From the NCBI RefSeq assembly GCF_000721075.1, contig NZ_JOEQ01000014.1:99891-163890 (forward strand): a stretch of DNA of 64,000 nucleotides, read 5' to 3'. Origin of the DNA: Streptosporangium amethystogenes (lineage in GTDB: Bacteria > Actinomycetota > Actinomycetes > Streptosporangiales > Streptosporangiaceae). The notes beneath the pieces were generated by a model. The model worked only from the letters and a program-made list of their open reading frames with translations. It was not told the origin of the DNA and made no database searches. Both the position numbers and the translations under genes were made by a program. Positions 34,018-43,605 of the stretch are shown piece by piece (the stretch's first letter is position 1; each line of letters opens with the position of its first letter).

Positions 34018-35886
34018 TCAGCCGTTCCCCCGCTCCCCAGACGAGGACGATCTGTCTGGCGTGGGCGGTTCGCCGGGTGTCGCCGATCCGAGGAGCGAGG
34101 ACTCTGCGGGAAGCGGGTTTCCGCGGCCCAGATCCTCGGAGACGAGGAACGGGGCCAGCCAGGTCGGGGTGACCTCGGCGGCGAAGGCCGGCCCCTCGGC
34201 CTCACCGATGTCGAGGGCGGCATAGCCACCGCTGCCCGCGCCCACGCCCGCGGTCACGGTCAGCAGACCGGCGCGGCGTTGGAACCAGGTCTGGCTCAGG
34301 GTCCAGCCGACGACCGCCCGCTTCTCCACCACCGCCTGAGAGCGGCGTAGCGACCCCGAGCGGACCGACAGGCGGCTCCCGTCGTAGGTGTGGCCGAGGG
34401 ACCGGTAGCGGTCCAGGCCGAGCGGGATGCCCAGTAGCGCGAGGATCAGGGCGGGCACCGCGAGCGCCCACCAGAGCCCGGACCAGAGCAGGGCCGCGGC
34501 CGTCGCACAGGCGGCGGGGACCAGCCAGGGGAAGATCGCCCGAAACAGCCGGCGCCTGCGCGCCGCCGGCGGGTGGGACCGCAGCCCGGTGGTGATCGGG
34601 CCGATCGCCTCACCCAGCACGTCGAGCACGGTCTCCCTCGGGGCGACGGGAAGCAACTGGCCCCGGGTCTCCGAGTCGCCGAGACCGGTCACGATCGCCC
34701 ACGCGCGGCCGAACCCCGCCCAGCGCTCGGCCGGCCCTTCCACGAACTCGAACCCTCGCACCCTGCGCCGCTCCAGGGACACGCTCCTGCGCGTGATCAG
34801 GCCGCGCCCGGCGATCAGGTATCCCTCGGCGGCGCGGAGTGTGAAGTCCCAGTTGAACACCGCGTACATGACCACACCGACCACCGGCATGGCCAGGAGC
34901 AGCAGCACCAGGGCCGCGGCGAGCAGGGGCGGATGCTCCCAGAGCCACTCCCCCGCCCCCATCACGACCCGCCTGTCGATCTTGAACTCGCTGCCCCACT
35001 GGAACGCCAGGCCCACGGCACCGGCGACCAGCGCGAACGGGGTCAGCAGGTAGGAACCGGAGAGCGGGCCGTAGACGAGCCACTTCCGCGGCAGCACGAA
35101 GAACACCCGCTGGGGGGTCGCGTCACCCACCTCGTGACGGACGACGGCGGGGGTCGCCGGCTCCGCCACGTTCGCGGCCGTGAAGTCACCCGAGCCGGAC
35201 GCCGGGGCCGTCTCGCGCGCCTGGGCGCGTCTCGCCGTGCGGGCGCGTGCGTGCCAGAGCAACACCGCCTTGAGCCGCTCCCCCTCCTCCACGGTGACCC
35301 CGTCGAGCTCGCCCTCCTGTTTGTCGTCGCCGCCGGCGCCGGTGTCGATCCGCAGGACGGCGATGCCGAGCAGGCGGTGCAGCGGCGGGGCACTGACGTC
35401 GACGCCGCGGATCCGCTCCAGCGGGATCGTCCGCACCGACCTGCTGATCAGCGACCGGGTGAGTTCCAGCCGATCACCGGCGACCTGGTAGGTGAAGGTG
35501 GCCCAGCGCACGGCCGAGAACGCGACGGAGCCGACGACGCCCAGCGCCGCCCACACGAACGATCCCGGAGAGAACCCGCCGAGGAACAGGACACCGGCCA
35601 GCGGCAGGAAGAGCGAGGGCAGCATCCGGATCGGATCGGTCAGCAACACCTTCGGGCTGAGCCGCAGCGACGGCCCCGTCCGGTCGGCCGGGCGAGCGGG
35701 ATCAGGATGCGGGACGGACCCGGGAGACCCGGAACCGAACACCGCGGATTCGGCGCCCTCCCCCGCCCCGTCGACCGAACGGGCAGGGCCGGGACCAGGA
35801 TTCGGGACGGCCCCGGAACCGGGCAGCGAGGATTCGGTGCCCTCCGGCGGCTCCGCCGGTGAACGGTCGCTGGGGGATCCGGTCAC
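34018..35886 (-). CDS. bPH2 (YdbT-like) PH-domain membrane protein
   Basis: 622 residues. After a disordered 70-residue start, paired helices (IRMLPSLFLPLAGVLFLGGF, FVWAALGVVGSVAFSAVRWA) are followed by bacterial PH (DUF304) domains; the set recurs about three times: TYQVAGDRLELTRSLISRSV with IPLERIRGVDV, EGYLIAGRGLITRRSVSLER, and GSRLSVRSGSLRRSQAVVEK. The C-terminus is cytosolic. It is coupled to the upstream YdbS-like gene by a four-base overlap; such pairs form membrane complexes of unknown function, in Bacillus linked to resistance to membrane-active compounds. Confidence 0.88.
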   Translation of the reverse strand: MTGSPSDRSPAEPPEGTESSLPGSGAVPNPGPGPARSVDGAGEGAESAVFGSGSPGSVPHPDPARPADRTGPSLRLSPKVLLTDPIRMLPSLFLPLAGVLFLGGFSPGSFVWAALGVVGSVAFSAVRWATFTYQVAGDRLELTRSLISRSVRTIPLERIRGVDVSAPPLHRLLGIAVLRIDTGAGGDDKQEGELDGVTVEEGERLKAVLLWHARARTARRAQARETAPASGSGDFTAANVAEPATPAVVRHEVGDATPQRVFFVLPRKWLVYGPLSGSYLLTPFALVAGAVGLAFQWGSEFKIDRRVVMGAGEWLWEHPPLLAAALVLLLLAMPVVGVVMYAVFNWDFTLRAAEGYLIAGRGLITRRSVSLERRRVRGFEFVEGPAERWAGFGRAWAIVTGLGDSETRGQLLPVAPRETVLDVLGEAIGPITTGLRSHPPAARRRRLFRAIFPWLVPAACATAAALLWSGLWWALAVPALILALLGIPLGLDRYRSLGHTYDGSRLSVRSGSLRRSQAVVEKRAVVGWTLSQTWFQRRAGLLTVTAGVGAGSGGYAALDIGEAEGPAFAAEVTPTWLAPFLVSEDLGRGNPLPAESSLLGSATPGEPPTPDRSSSSGERGNG

Positions 35887-36491
35887 GTCGCGTCGTCCCT
35901 GAGCTCCTCCGCGCGGCGGGCGAGCCCCTCGGCCAGTTCGGCGGCGACCTCGTAGTCAAGGCCCTTGATCGTGGACGAGCCCGCGTGGGAGGCGGTGCGG
36001 ATCTCGACGGTCGCCAGGCCCAGCATGCGCTCGAACCAGCCCTGCGCCTTGTCGACGGTCTGGATCCTGCTGACCGGCACGAACACCCATTCCCTGCTGA
36101 GCCACCCGGAACGGGCGTAGACAACGTCCTCGCTGAGCTCCCATCTGTGCACGGCGTACCGCCAGAACGGCTCGATGAGCGTGCCGGGCACCAGTAGCAG
36201 CACCATCAGCCAGGGCAGCCACCAGATGTTGTCCAGCGCCCATCCGGGCAACCACGACCAGCGGCCCTCGTCGATCCACCTCGCCAGCAGGAAAGAGCCG
36301 CCCACCAGGAGAAGGGACCAGAGGATCCCTTCCATCAGCCACAACGTGACCGCCTTGCGCGAGATCGGGTTGGCGGGGGCGCGCAGGGAGACTCGGGCAC
36401 GCCCGGGGGTGCCCCTGCGGCGTTCACCCGGCCGGCCGGCCGCCGTGGCCTCCTCTGAGGCGGGGCTGTGCTCATCGGCTCGGTCACTCAC
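35883..36491 (-). CDS. bPH2 (YdbS-like) PH-domain membrane protein
   Basis: 202 residues: a polar N-terminal tail, two transmembrane helices (LWLMEGILWSLLLVGGSFLL, LDNIWWLPWLMVLLLVPGTL), then one bacterial PH domain (HRWELSEDVVYARSGWLSRE, WVFVPVSRIQTVDKAQGWFE, LATVEIRTASHAGSSTIKGL). First gene of the YdbS-YdbT pair; its stop overlaps the start of the longer partner. Confidence 0.9.
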   Translation of the reverse strand: MSDRADEHSPASEEATAAGRPGERRRGTPGRARVSLRAPANPISRKAVTLWLMEGILWSLLLVGGSFLLARWIDEGRWSWLPGWALDNIWWLPWLMVLLLVPGTLIEPFWRYAVHRWELSEDVVYARSGWLSREWVFVPVSRIQTVDKAQGWFERMLGLATVEIRTASHAGSSTIKGLDYEVAAELAEGLARRAEELRDDAT

Positions 36492-36722
36492 GCTGTCAGC
36501 CTAAACGGTCACGTCCCACGGGGCGCTCCGGCGGTGTGACGCAAAAAGTTCCGCCGGAGCCCGGCGGGTCATCGCGGCAGGTCCGCGGGCAGGTGCTCCG
36601 ACGAGGCGGCTCCCCTTCCGCGATCCGGCAGCGCCCGCTCCCCTCCGGCCGGGCCGCGGATCGAAAAATGTCGGTGGCGCGGTACATGCTGGAGAGCCGA
36701 AGACCACGGAAAGGTACGACCG

Positions 36723-37691
36723 ATGACCTATGCGATCCAGGCCGAGGGTCTGGTGAAACGCTACGGGGAGACCCGGGCACTGGACGGGGTGGATCTCCTC
36801 GTTCCCCAGGGAAGGCTGCTCGGTGTGCTGGGCCCCAACGGGGCGGGCAAGACCACCGCGGTGCGCATCCTGGCGACGTTGCTCCGCCCCGACGCCGGCA
36901 CCGCCCTCGTCGGCGGCTACGACGTGACGAGCCAGGCCCACCAGGTGCGTTCACTGATCGGTCTGACCGGCCAGTACGCCGCCGTCGACGAGATGCTCAC
37001 CGGCGTGGAGAACCTGGTGATGATCGGCCGCCTGCTGGGCATGACACGCGCCGATTCCCGGGCGCGCGCGGGCGAGCTGCTGGAGCGCTTCGACCTGTCC
37101 GACGCCGGCGGGCGGGCCGCGAAGACCTACTCCGGCGGCATGCGCCGCCGCCTGGACCTGGCCGCCAGCCTGGTCGGCCGCCCTCAGGTGCTCTTCCTCG
37201 ACGAACCCACCACCGGGCTCGACCCGCGCAGCCGCACAGACCTGTGGAGCGTGGTGCGCGGCCTGATGGCCGACGGTGTCACCGTGCTGCTCACCACCCA
37301 GTACCTGGAGGAGGCGGACCAGCTCGCCGACGACATCGTCGTCTTCGACCACGGCAGGGTCATCGCCTTCGGCACCTCCGACCAGCTCAAGGCGACCACC
37401 GGCGCCCAGGTCCTGGAGGTGCGCCCCTCGCAGGCCGAGCACCTCGATCTGGTCGGCAAGGTGCTGGCCGACGTGCTGGGCGAGATTCCCGACCTCAGCG
37501 GGGGCAGGGCCACCGCCTCCGTCCACGACCCCGCCACCGTCCCCGCGATCGTGCGCCGTCTGGACGAGCAGGGTGTCATCGCCTCGGAGCTGGCGCTGCG
37601 CAAGTCCAGCCTGGACGAGGTGTTCCTGGCCATCACCGGCCACCTGCCCGAGGACGAGGAGACTCCCGACAAGGAAGAGGCTTTCGCATGA
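36723..37691 (+). CDS. DrrA-type ABC transporter ATP-binding protein
   Basis: 322 residues. Walker A GPNGAGKTT (about 37), the ABC signature YSGGMRRRLDLAAS, Walker B VLFLDEPTTGLD and the H-loop TTQYLEEADQ are all present, followed by a 90-residue DrrA-type C-terminal domain. It powers export of a drug or lipid-like compound together with the permease overlapping its stop (ATGA). RBS GGAAAGG lies before the ATG. No regulator gene is adjacent, so the exported compound cannot be guessed. Confidence 0.93.
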   Translation: MTYAIQAEGLVKRYGETRALDGVDLLVPQGRLLGVLGPNGAGKTTAVRILATLLRPDAGTALVGGYDVTSQAHQVRSLIGLTGQYAAVDEMLTGVENLVMIGRLLGMTRADSRARAGELLERFDLSDAGGRAAKTYSGGMRRRLDLAASLVGRPQVLFLDEPTTGLDPRSRTDLWSVVRGLMADGVTVLLTTQYLEEADQLADDIVVFDHGRVIAFGTSDQLKATTGAQVLEVRPSQAEHLDLVGKVLADVLGEIPDLSGGRATASVHDPATVPAIVRRLDEQGVIASELALRKSSLDEVFLAITGHLPEDEETPDKEEAFA

Positions 37692-38497
37692 CCACGCTGA
37701 CGACGACCATCCCGCAGATGGCCGCCAAGCGCGTCACCCCCCTGGCCACCCTGCAGCAGACCATGACGCTGGCCTGGCGCAGCCTGGTTCAGATCAAGCA
37801 CAACCCGTGGGAACTGCTGGATCTGAGCATCCAGCCCATCATGTTCCTGCTGCTGTTCACCTACGTCTTCGGCGGCGCCATCTCCGGATCCACCGGCGAC
37901 TACCTGCAGTTCGCCCTGCCCGGCCTGCTTGTACAGAACGCCCTGTTCTACACGCTCTCCACCGCCATCGGCCTCAACACCGACATCACCAAGGGTGTCT
38001 TCGACCGGCTGCGGAGCCTGCCCATCGCCCGCACCGCGCCCCTGTCCGGGCGCATCATCGCCGACACCGCCAAGCAGGTGTGGGCCTTCGCCCTGCTGAT
38101 CGGCTTCGGCGTGGTGCTGGGCTTCCGGGTCACCACCAGTTTCTTCGGACTGCTGGGCGCCCTGGCACTGCTGGTCGTGGTCGCCCTGGCCATGTCCTGG
38201 ATGTCGGTGCTGATCGGTTTGAAGGCCTCCAGTCCCGAGAAGGTGCAGATGATCGCCTTCTCCACGATGATGCCGCTGACCTTCACCAGCAGTGCCCTGG
38301 TGCCCTCCGCCACCTTCCCGTCCTGGCTGAAGACCTGGTCCGACCTCAACCCCGTCACGCACCTGGCGGACGCCATCCGCGGCCTGCTCATCGGTGGCGA
38401 CGTCACCAGAGCCGCTCTCTTCTCCCTGCTCTGGGCCGCCGGTTTCGCCGTGGTCTTCGCCCCTTTGGCGATCCGCGCGTTCCGCAGCCGCGTCTAG
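37688..38497 (+). CDS. DrrB-type ABC-2 permease
   Basis: 269 residues with six transmembrane helices: PIMFLLLFTYVFGGAISGST, YLQFALPGLLVQNALFYTLS, the coupling helix GVFDRLRSLPIARTAPLSGR, AFALLIGFGVVLGFRV, LGALALLVVVALAMSWMSVL and the last pair from AALFSLLWAAGFAVVFAPLA. The ATG lies within the ATPase stop, so the two are translated together. Forms the membrane part of the exporter. Confidence 0.92.
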   Translation: MTTLTTTIPQMAAKRVTPLATLQQTMTLAWRSLVQIKHNPWELLDLSIQPIMFLLLFTYVFGGAISGSTGDYLQFALPGLLVQNALFYTLSTAIGLNTDITKGVFDRLRSLPIARTAPLSGRIIADTAKQVWAFALLIGFGVVLGFRVTTSFFGLLGALALLVVVALAMSWMSVLIGLKASSPEKVQMIAFSTMMPLTFTSSALVPSATFPSWLKTWSDLNPVTHLADAIRGLLIGGDVTRAALFSLLWAAGFAVVFAPLAIRAFRSRV

Positions 38498-38936
38498 GCG
38501 CCCTGCCCCTGAAGTGCCTCCTGAGCACTCCCCGGGTCCTCTCCGCCCAGCGCGGCCGGGCGATGCCTCACCGCGTTGGGCGCACTCCGGGGCGGCTCTC
38601 CCCGTGAGGCTCCAGGCAGGCCGCTGCACGAGGTTTCCACCGGGCCCAGGAAACCGGTCCGACTGGATCCGGCAGGGGCAGGGCGGCCCATTGGAGGGGC
38701 GTCTCGGGGGCACGGCCGCCACAGGCGCTCCAGCCGTCGCAGATGTTCCAGGAGTCACGGCCGCCGGAGACGACGAGGCATGACCAGCGCGCGACGGCCG
38801 GGGACGGCGAAACCAGTTTGATGTTAACTCCCGCCCCTTCCGTCCCTCGGTTTTGCCCGTTTTTCGGCCTTTTCCCCCCAGCGGAACCTCGCGATCCGGT
38901 CTGCGCATCTTCCAGACCCGCGTAGCATCATCGGGC
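38498..38936. other. 439-bp intergenic region
   Basis: I see no gene, tRNA or riboswitch here. The sequence becomes less GC-rich after 38810, near TTTGATGTTAAC and the run of T's, which may hold the promoter of the PEBP gene, but no good -35/-10 pair was found. Confidence 0.4.
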
Positions 38937-39503
38937 ATGGGGCAGCCAAACATGTCTACGCGCCGCCCGCGGCTGATCTCGGGAACGGTGATCGCCGCGG
39001 CGCTCGTCGTCGTGTCCTCGGGTTGTGGGATGGCTAGCGGCATGGCCTCGACGGAGAGATCCCAGCTGGAGCCGATCAGCGTCTCCAGCCCTCGGGTCAG
39101 AGACGGCGGCCCCCTGCCGTCCGACTATTCATGCAAGGGTTCGGCCGGTAACCCCCCGTTGCGCTGGTCTCGCGTGCCCGAGGGCACGAAGTCCGTCGCG
39201 ATCGTGGCGGACAGCAACTCCCAGACAGGCGGCGAGGTGCACTGGGTCGTCTTCGACATCGACCCCCGCACCAACGAACTGCCTGAGGGTGGCGCCCCGG
39301 TGGGAGCCGTGGAGGGAAGCACGACGAACGGCAAGGTGGGCTATAGCCCCCCGTGCGGCGTCCAGGAGAACTATCGTTTCACTGTCTACGCGCTCGACGG
39401 CAAGGTCGATCTTCGCAAGGGAGCCTCCCTTGACCAGACCTTGAGGAGCATCGCGGACAAGACGATCGCCTGGGGACGGCTCACCGCGGCGCACATCGAG
39501 TGA
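38937..39503 (+). CDS. PEBP/YbhB-YbcL family exported (lipo)protein
   Basis: 188 residues. The start (MSTRRPRLISGTVIAAALVV, then VSSGCGMA) is a signal peptide with a probable lipobox cysteine; ATG at 38937 or 38952. The mature part is the phosphatidylethanolamine-binding-protein fold: LEPISVSSPRVRDGGPLPSD, SCKGSAGNPPLRWSRVPEGT, VHWVVFDIDPRTNELPEG and YSPPCGVQENYRFTVYALDG. Bacterial members are small-ligand binders of largely unknown role. Confidence 0.88.
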   Translation: MGQPNMSTRRPRLISGTVIAAALVVVSSGCGMASGMASTERSQLEPISVSSPRVRDGGPLPSDYSCKGSAGNPPLRWSRVPEGTKSVAIVADSNSQTGGEVHWVVFDIDPRTNELPEGGAPVGAVEGSTTNGKVGYSPPCGVQENYRFTVYALDGKVDLRKGASLDQTLRSIADKTIAWGRLTAAHIE

Positions 39504-39686
39504 CTGGCCAAACACCGGAGGTAGTAATGGTTACCAATTCTTCACTTAGGGTGTGACAACGCTCATAGTGGTCCGACACAATCAGATCCAATGTCCAAGC
39601 GCAGGTGATGCATGGGGGAAGGTCGCGTCGATGGCCGCGCGACCTCACCGGCGCCGCTGTAAGGCCATGGCCTTGAGGGTGGTGCA

Positions 39687-41216
39687 ATGATCGCGGTCGT
39701 AGTAAGCCTGGTCGCCGTCGTGCTCCTCGTGCTCGTCGTCGTGGCACTGGGAATGCGGTCGATGAACCGCAGGGAGAGCGCACTCCCCGCGGAACGTCTG
39801 CGGGAGATGGCGGAGAAGGAGGCGCTGACTCCGAGCATGTCCAGCGACGACTTCGCCACCAGAGAACCAAAGATGAACCACTTCACCCCCGACCTGACAC
39901 CGTTCGACGAGCCGAAGCCGCCACGCCAGCCGCGGCCGCCGAGCTCCCGGGGCAAGCGTGGACTGAACGAGTTCGGTCAGATGGACGACTACGACGACGA
40001 CTACTGGACACGGCTCCAGGCTGACGAGGGCGGTTTCGGAGGGCCCTTGGCAGCTCAGATGGGCGCGAGTCGTCCCGTCGACATGGAGAACCAGCAGATC
40101 GACGCCAACGCGACGACAGCGCAGGCACCGCTTCCGACCAGGCCCCAGCCGTCCCACGGCGCCCCGCAACCCCCCGCTCCCCGACCGGCCAGGTCGGCAC
40201 CCGAGCCGGCCGTCGCCTCCGCCTCGCTGCCCTCCGGCCTCGACGATTTCATCGCCCCGGTCCAGCCGAACCCCGCTCCCACCGCGGCGTCACTCGCCGA
40301 GCAGCGGACCGTGACGTTCGCGGCACCCACTCCAGGCGCCTTCGGCGACGCCCGTCCCTCGCGGGCGAGTTCCCGCCGCGGCGGGAACCGGACCCCCTCG
40401 CAGCCGTCGCCCCAGCCCGTCCAGGGCAATGGCGCCCCCTCCCGGCCCGACCCGCTGAACGACCCGCTCGGTGGCTCGTACCCTCGCCGCGGCGCGAGCT
40501 CCCGGCCCAGCGGCACCGGCTCCTCCGGTGCCCGTCCGGGCAACGGCGGACCGCCCGCCCCGATGCCCCCCATGGGTCCCACGACCAGCGGCGGCTTCCC
40601 CGCCACGCCAGCGCCCGACCCGCTCGCGGCTTCCTACCGCACCCCGGCGCAGCCACCCAAGAACAACCCGGCGCAGCCGCCCAAGAACAACCCGGCGCAG
40701 CCACCCAAGGGCAACCCGGCGGACAACCCGTGGGCACAGGCCACGAGCCCGACGTCGGGTGGCTGGCCTGCGGCGAACACCGCCGACATCCTCGATGACC
40801 CGGCCCCGTCCTACTCCTCGTACCAGACGCCGGTCTACGGCGCTCCGCCCGCGGGCTCGTACGAGGTCAGCTCGGGCTGGGCCACCATCGACGACGACGC
40901 GATCACCGGTCCGAGCCCGGCGGTCTCCGCCTCGACCGGCCCCTCCCGGGCCTTCCCTCCCACCCAGGACCGCCCGGCCGCCCCGCGGGGTGGGGCGACC
41001 GGCGGGTACGGTTACGAGCCCCAGCCCGCGACCCCGGCCAGCCCGGTCGCATGGCCGGAGCCCGGAACTCCCAACGGGAGTGACGGCGCGAGCTGGCCGA
41101 GCTACGGCGAGCTCTACGGCACCGCCCCCGAGACCGCGACCACTCCCGCCGAGGGACGAGGCCGGGGCAACCACCGGGGGACCCAGGAGCCCGACTACCC
41201 CGACTATTACCGCTGA
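39687..41216 (+). CDS. Single-pass membrane protein with long disordered Pro-rich tail
   Basis: 509 residues. One N-terminal helix (VVVSLVAVVLLVLVVVALGM) is followed by a short charged segment (AERLREMAEKEALTPSMSSD, GQMDDYDDDYWTRLQADEGG) and about 390 residues dominated by Pro, Ala, Ser, Gly and Thr, with a 24-bp repeat coding PAQPPKNN three times. GAGGGTGG precedes the ATG. No enzymatic domain; likely a scaffold or envelope protein. Function unknown. Confidence 0.75.
   Translation: MIAVVVSLVAVVLLVLVVVALGMRSMNRRESALPAERLREMAEKEALTPSMSSDDFATREPKMNHFTPDLTPFDEPKPPRQPRPPSSRGKRGLNEFGQMDDYDDDYWTRLQADEGGFGGPLAAQMGASRPVDMENQQIDANATTAQAPLPTRPQPSHGAPQPPAPRPARSAPEPAVASASLPSGLDDFIAPVQPNPAPTAASLAEQRTVTFAAPTPGAFGDARPSRASSRRGGNRTPSQPSPQPVQGNGAPSRPDPLNDPLGGSYPRRGASSRPSGTGSSGARPGNGGPPAPMPPMGPTTSGGFPATPAPDPLAASYRTPAQPPKNNPAQPPKNNPAQPPKGNPADNPWAQATSPTSGGWPAANTADILDDPAPSYSSYQTPVYGAPPAGSYEVSSGWATIDDDAITGPSPAVSASTGPSRAFPPTQDRPAAPRGGATGGYGYEPQPATPASPVAWPEPGTPNGSDGASWPSYGELYGTAPETATTPAEGRGRGNHRGTQEPDYPDYYR
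40644..40715. repeat. 24-bp tandem repeat, three copies
   Basis: CCGGCGCAGCCACCCAAGAA (first 20 of the 24-bp unit) recurs at 40644, 40668 and 40692 with one or two substitutions, coding PAQPPKNN-type units in the Pro-rich protein. Confidence 0.85.
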
Positions 41217-41287
41217 TTCTCCCCGCCCTCCGTAAAAGCCCACGGTAAACGCCCGGCTGATGCCGCACGGCCCCGTAGGGTCTGCAC

Positions 41288-43537
41288 ATGGAGACGGACA
41301 CGAAGAGCGACGGTTTGTTTACGGTGGGTCGCATCGCCTCCGTGCTGCGGTACGACCTACCCGCGTCCCTGGTGGTCTTCCTGGTGGCCCTGCCCCTCTC
41401 ACTGGGCATCGCGGTCGCCTCGGGAGCACCACTGGCGGCAGGACTCATCGCCGGCGTGGTGGGCGGTGTGGTGGCGGGTCTGCTGGGCGGCTCGGTCGTC
41501 CAGGTGAGCGGACCCGCCGCGGGACTGTCCCTGGTGGTCGCCGACCTGGTGGTGCGATACGGCTGGCGGGCCACCTGCATGATCACCTTACTCGCGGGCG
41601 TCCTGCAGCTGCTGCTGGGCGTCTGCCGGGTCGCCCGCTCGGCGCTGGCTGTCTCGCCCGCCGTGGTGCACGGCATGCTCGCCGGGGTGGGCGTGGTGAT
41701 CGCCCTCGCCCAGCTGCACGTGGTGCTCGGCGGGAGCCCGCAGCGCTCCGCGATCGAGAACCTCGTCGAGCTGCCCCAGCAGATCATTCACAACCACACG
41801 CACGCGGTCTTCGTCGGCCTGCTGACCATCACGGTCCTGGTCGCCTGGACCCGCCTGCCGGCCAGGGTGCGGGTTTTCCCCGCGCCACTGGCGGCCCTGC
41901 TCGCCGCCTCGGTGACCGCCTGGGCGCTCGGCTGGGAGGTCACCCGGATCGACCTGTCCGCCAGCCTGGACTCCTGGGCCGCCCCGCTCTGGCCCACGGG
42001 TGACTGGCACGGGATCATCGCCGCGGTGCTGATCGTGGCGCTGCTGGCCGGGGTGGAGTCGCTGCTCTGCTCGGTGGCCGTCGACAAGCTGCACGAGGGC
42101 AGGCGTTCCGACCTCGACAGGGAGCTCATCGGCCAGGGCGTGGCCAACATGGTGACCGGCGCGCTGGGCGGCCTGCCCGTGGCCGGGGTCATCGTCCGCA
42201 GCACCACCAACGTCAGGGCGGGGGCGCGCAGCCGCTGGTCCACGATCCTGCACGGCGTGTGGATCCTGCTGTTCGCGGTCGGCCTGGGGTGGATGATCGC
42301 CCTGATCCCGATGGAGGCGCTCGCCGCGCTGCTGGTCTTCATCGGCGTGCAGATGGTCAACATGGGGCATCTGCGTAACCTGCGCGGCCACAGCGAGGTG
42401 CCGGTGTACGTCGTCACGATGGCCGGGGTGGTGCTGCTCGGCCTCGCCGAGGGAGTGCTGGTCGGCCTCGGCCTCGCCGCGCTGTTCGCGCTGCGCCGCC
42501 TCACCCGGGTGACCGTGCGGGCCGTCGCCGAGCCGGACGGCCGCTGGCACGTGGTGATCGGCGGCTCACTGACCTTCCTGGGGGTGCCCACGCTCACCTC
42601 GGAGCTGCGGGCCATCCCGGCGGGTGCCTCGGTCGACCTCGACCTGAACATCGACTTCATGGACAACGCGGCCTTTGAGGCCATCCACAACTGGCGGCAC
42701 GAGCACGAGCGCGGCGGCGGGAGCGTGGACATCGACGAGATCCACGACGAGTGGTACGCCATGGCGGCCAGCGGCGCCCGGGTGTTCCCCGCCAAGACCC
42801 CGCCCCCGGCACCTGACCGGTGGTGGCTGCCCTGGTCCCACCGGCGGAGCGGACGGCGCTCGACCCGCCATCCGCTGGTCGCCACCCGGCACGCGCCCCG
42901 CGGCGGCAGTCCCGCCGTGCCCGATCTGCTGGCCGGGGCGCGGGAGTTCCACCGGCGCACGGCACCGCTGGTCCGCCCCCTCCTGCACGGCATGGCCCGC
43001 GGGCAGGAGCCCTCGCATCTCTTCATCACCTGCGCGGACTCCCGCATCGTGCCGAACCTGATCACCGCCAGCGGCCCGGGAGACCTGTTCACCCTCCGCA
43101 ACCTCGGCAACCTGGTGCCCCGGCGGGGTTCCGTGCCGGCGGACGACTCGGTGGCCGCGACGATCGAGTACGCGACGGACGCGCTCAACGTCCGCACCAT
43201 CACGGTCTGCGGGCACTCGGGGTGCGGGGCGATGACCGCCCTGCTCAGCGGGGGTGAGAAGGCGGCGGGTCTGCCGGCGCTGGGCCGCTGGCTGCGCCAC
43301 GGCAACCACACCCTGGCACGGTTCATCGCGGGCGAGAGCGCCGGTGACGATGAGGGCCCGCTGGACCGCCTCTGCCGGGTCAACGTGATCCAGCAACTGG
43401 AGAACCTCCGGACCTACCCGCAGGTGGACCAGCTGTTCCGCGCCGGACACCTGGAGCTGGTCGGCATGTACTTCGACATCGGTACCGCCCGGGTGCACCT
43501 GCTGGAGCATCCTCCGATCGCGAGCCGTCCGCTGTGA
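41288..43537 (+). CDS. SulP anion transporter fused to a STAS-like domain and a beta-carbonic anhydrase
   Basis: 749 residues in one frame. Residues about 15-410 are a SulP membrane domain (LPASLVVFLVALPLSLGIAV, VGGVVAGLLGGSVVQVSGPA, GLPVAGVIVRSTTNVRAGAR, MEALAALLVFIGVQMVNMGH). About 425-485 is STAS-like (LTFLGVPTLTSELRAI, VDLDLNIDFMDNAAFEAI). About 540-745 is a beta-class carbonic anhydrase with the zinc ligands in TCADSRIVPN and CGHSGCGAM. SulP proteins carry sulfate or bicarbonate; the fused anhydrase argues for HCO3-. Similar fusions exist in mycobacteria. No neighbouring sulfate genes. Confidence 0.92.
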   Translation: METDTKSDGLFTVGRIASVLRYDLPASLVVFLVALPLSLGIAVASGAPLAAGLIAGVVGGVVAGLLGGSVVQVSGPAAGLSLVVADLVVRYGWRATCMITLLAGVLQLLLGVCRVARSALAVSPAVVHGMLAGVGVVIALAQLHVVLGGSPQRSAIENLVELPQQIIHNHTHAVFVGLLTITVLVAWTRLPARVRVFPAPLAALLAASVTAWALGWEVTRIDLSASLDSWAAPLWPTGDWHGIIAAVLIVALLAGVESLLCSVAVDKLHEGRRSDLDRELIGQGVANMVTGALGGLPVAGVIVRSTTNVRAGARSRWSTILHGVWILLFAVGLGWMIALIPMEALAALLVFIGVQMVNMGHLRNLRGHSEVPVYVVTMAGVVLLGLAEGVLVGLGLAALFALRRLTRVTVRAVAEPDGRWHVVIGGSLTFLGVPTLTSELRAIPAGASVDLDLNIDFMDNAAFEAIHNWRHEHERGGGSVDIDEIHDEWYAMAASGARVFPAKTPPPAPDRWWLPWSHRRSGRRSTRHPLVATRHAPRGGSPAVPDLLAGAREFHRRTAPLVRPLLHGMARGQEPSHLFITCADSRIVPNLITASGPGDLFTLRNLGNLVPRRGSVPADDSVAATIEYATDALNVRTITVCGHSGCGAMTALLSGGEKAAGLPALGRWLRHGNHTLARFIAGESAGDDEGPLDRLCRVNVIQQLENLRTYPQVDQLFRAGHLELVGMYFDIGTARVHLLEHPPIASRPL

Positions 43538-43605
43538 GCGGATGGCTTGCGCTACGGGTGAAAGCCTGTGGCCCCGTATCCACCGGGCGCCCAGAATGAG
43601 GCGCT

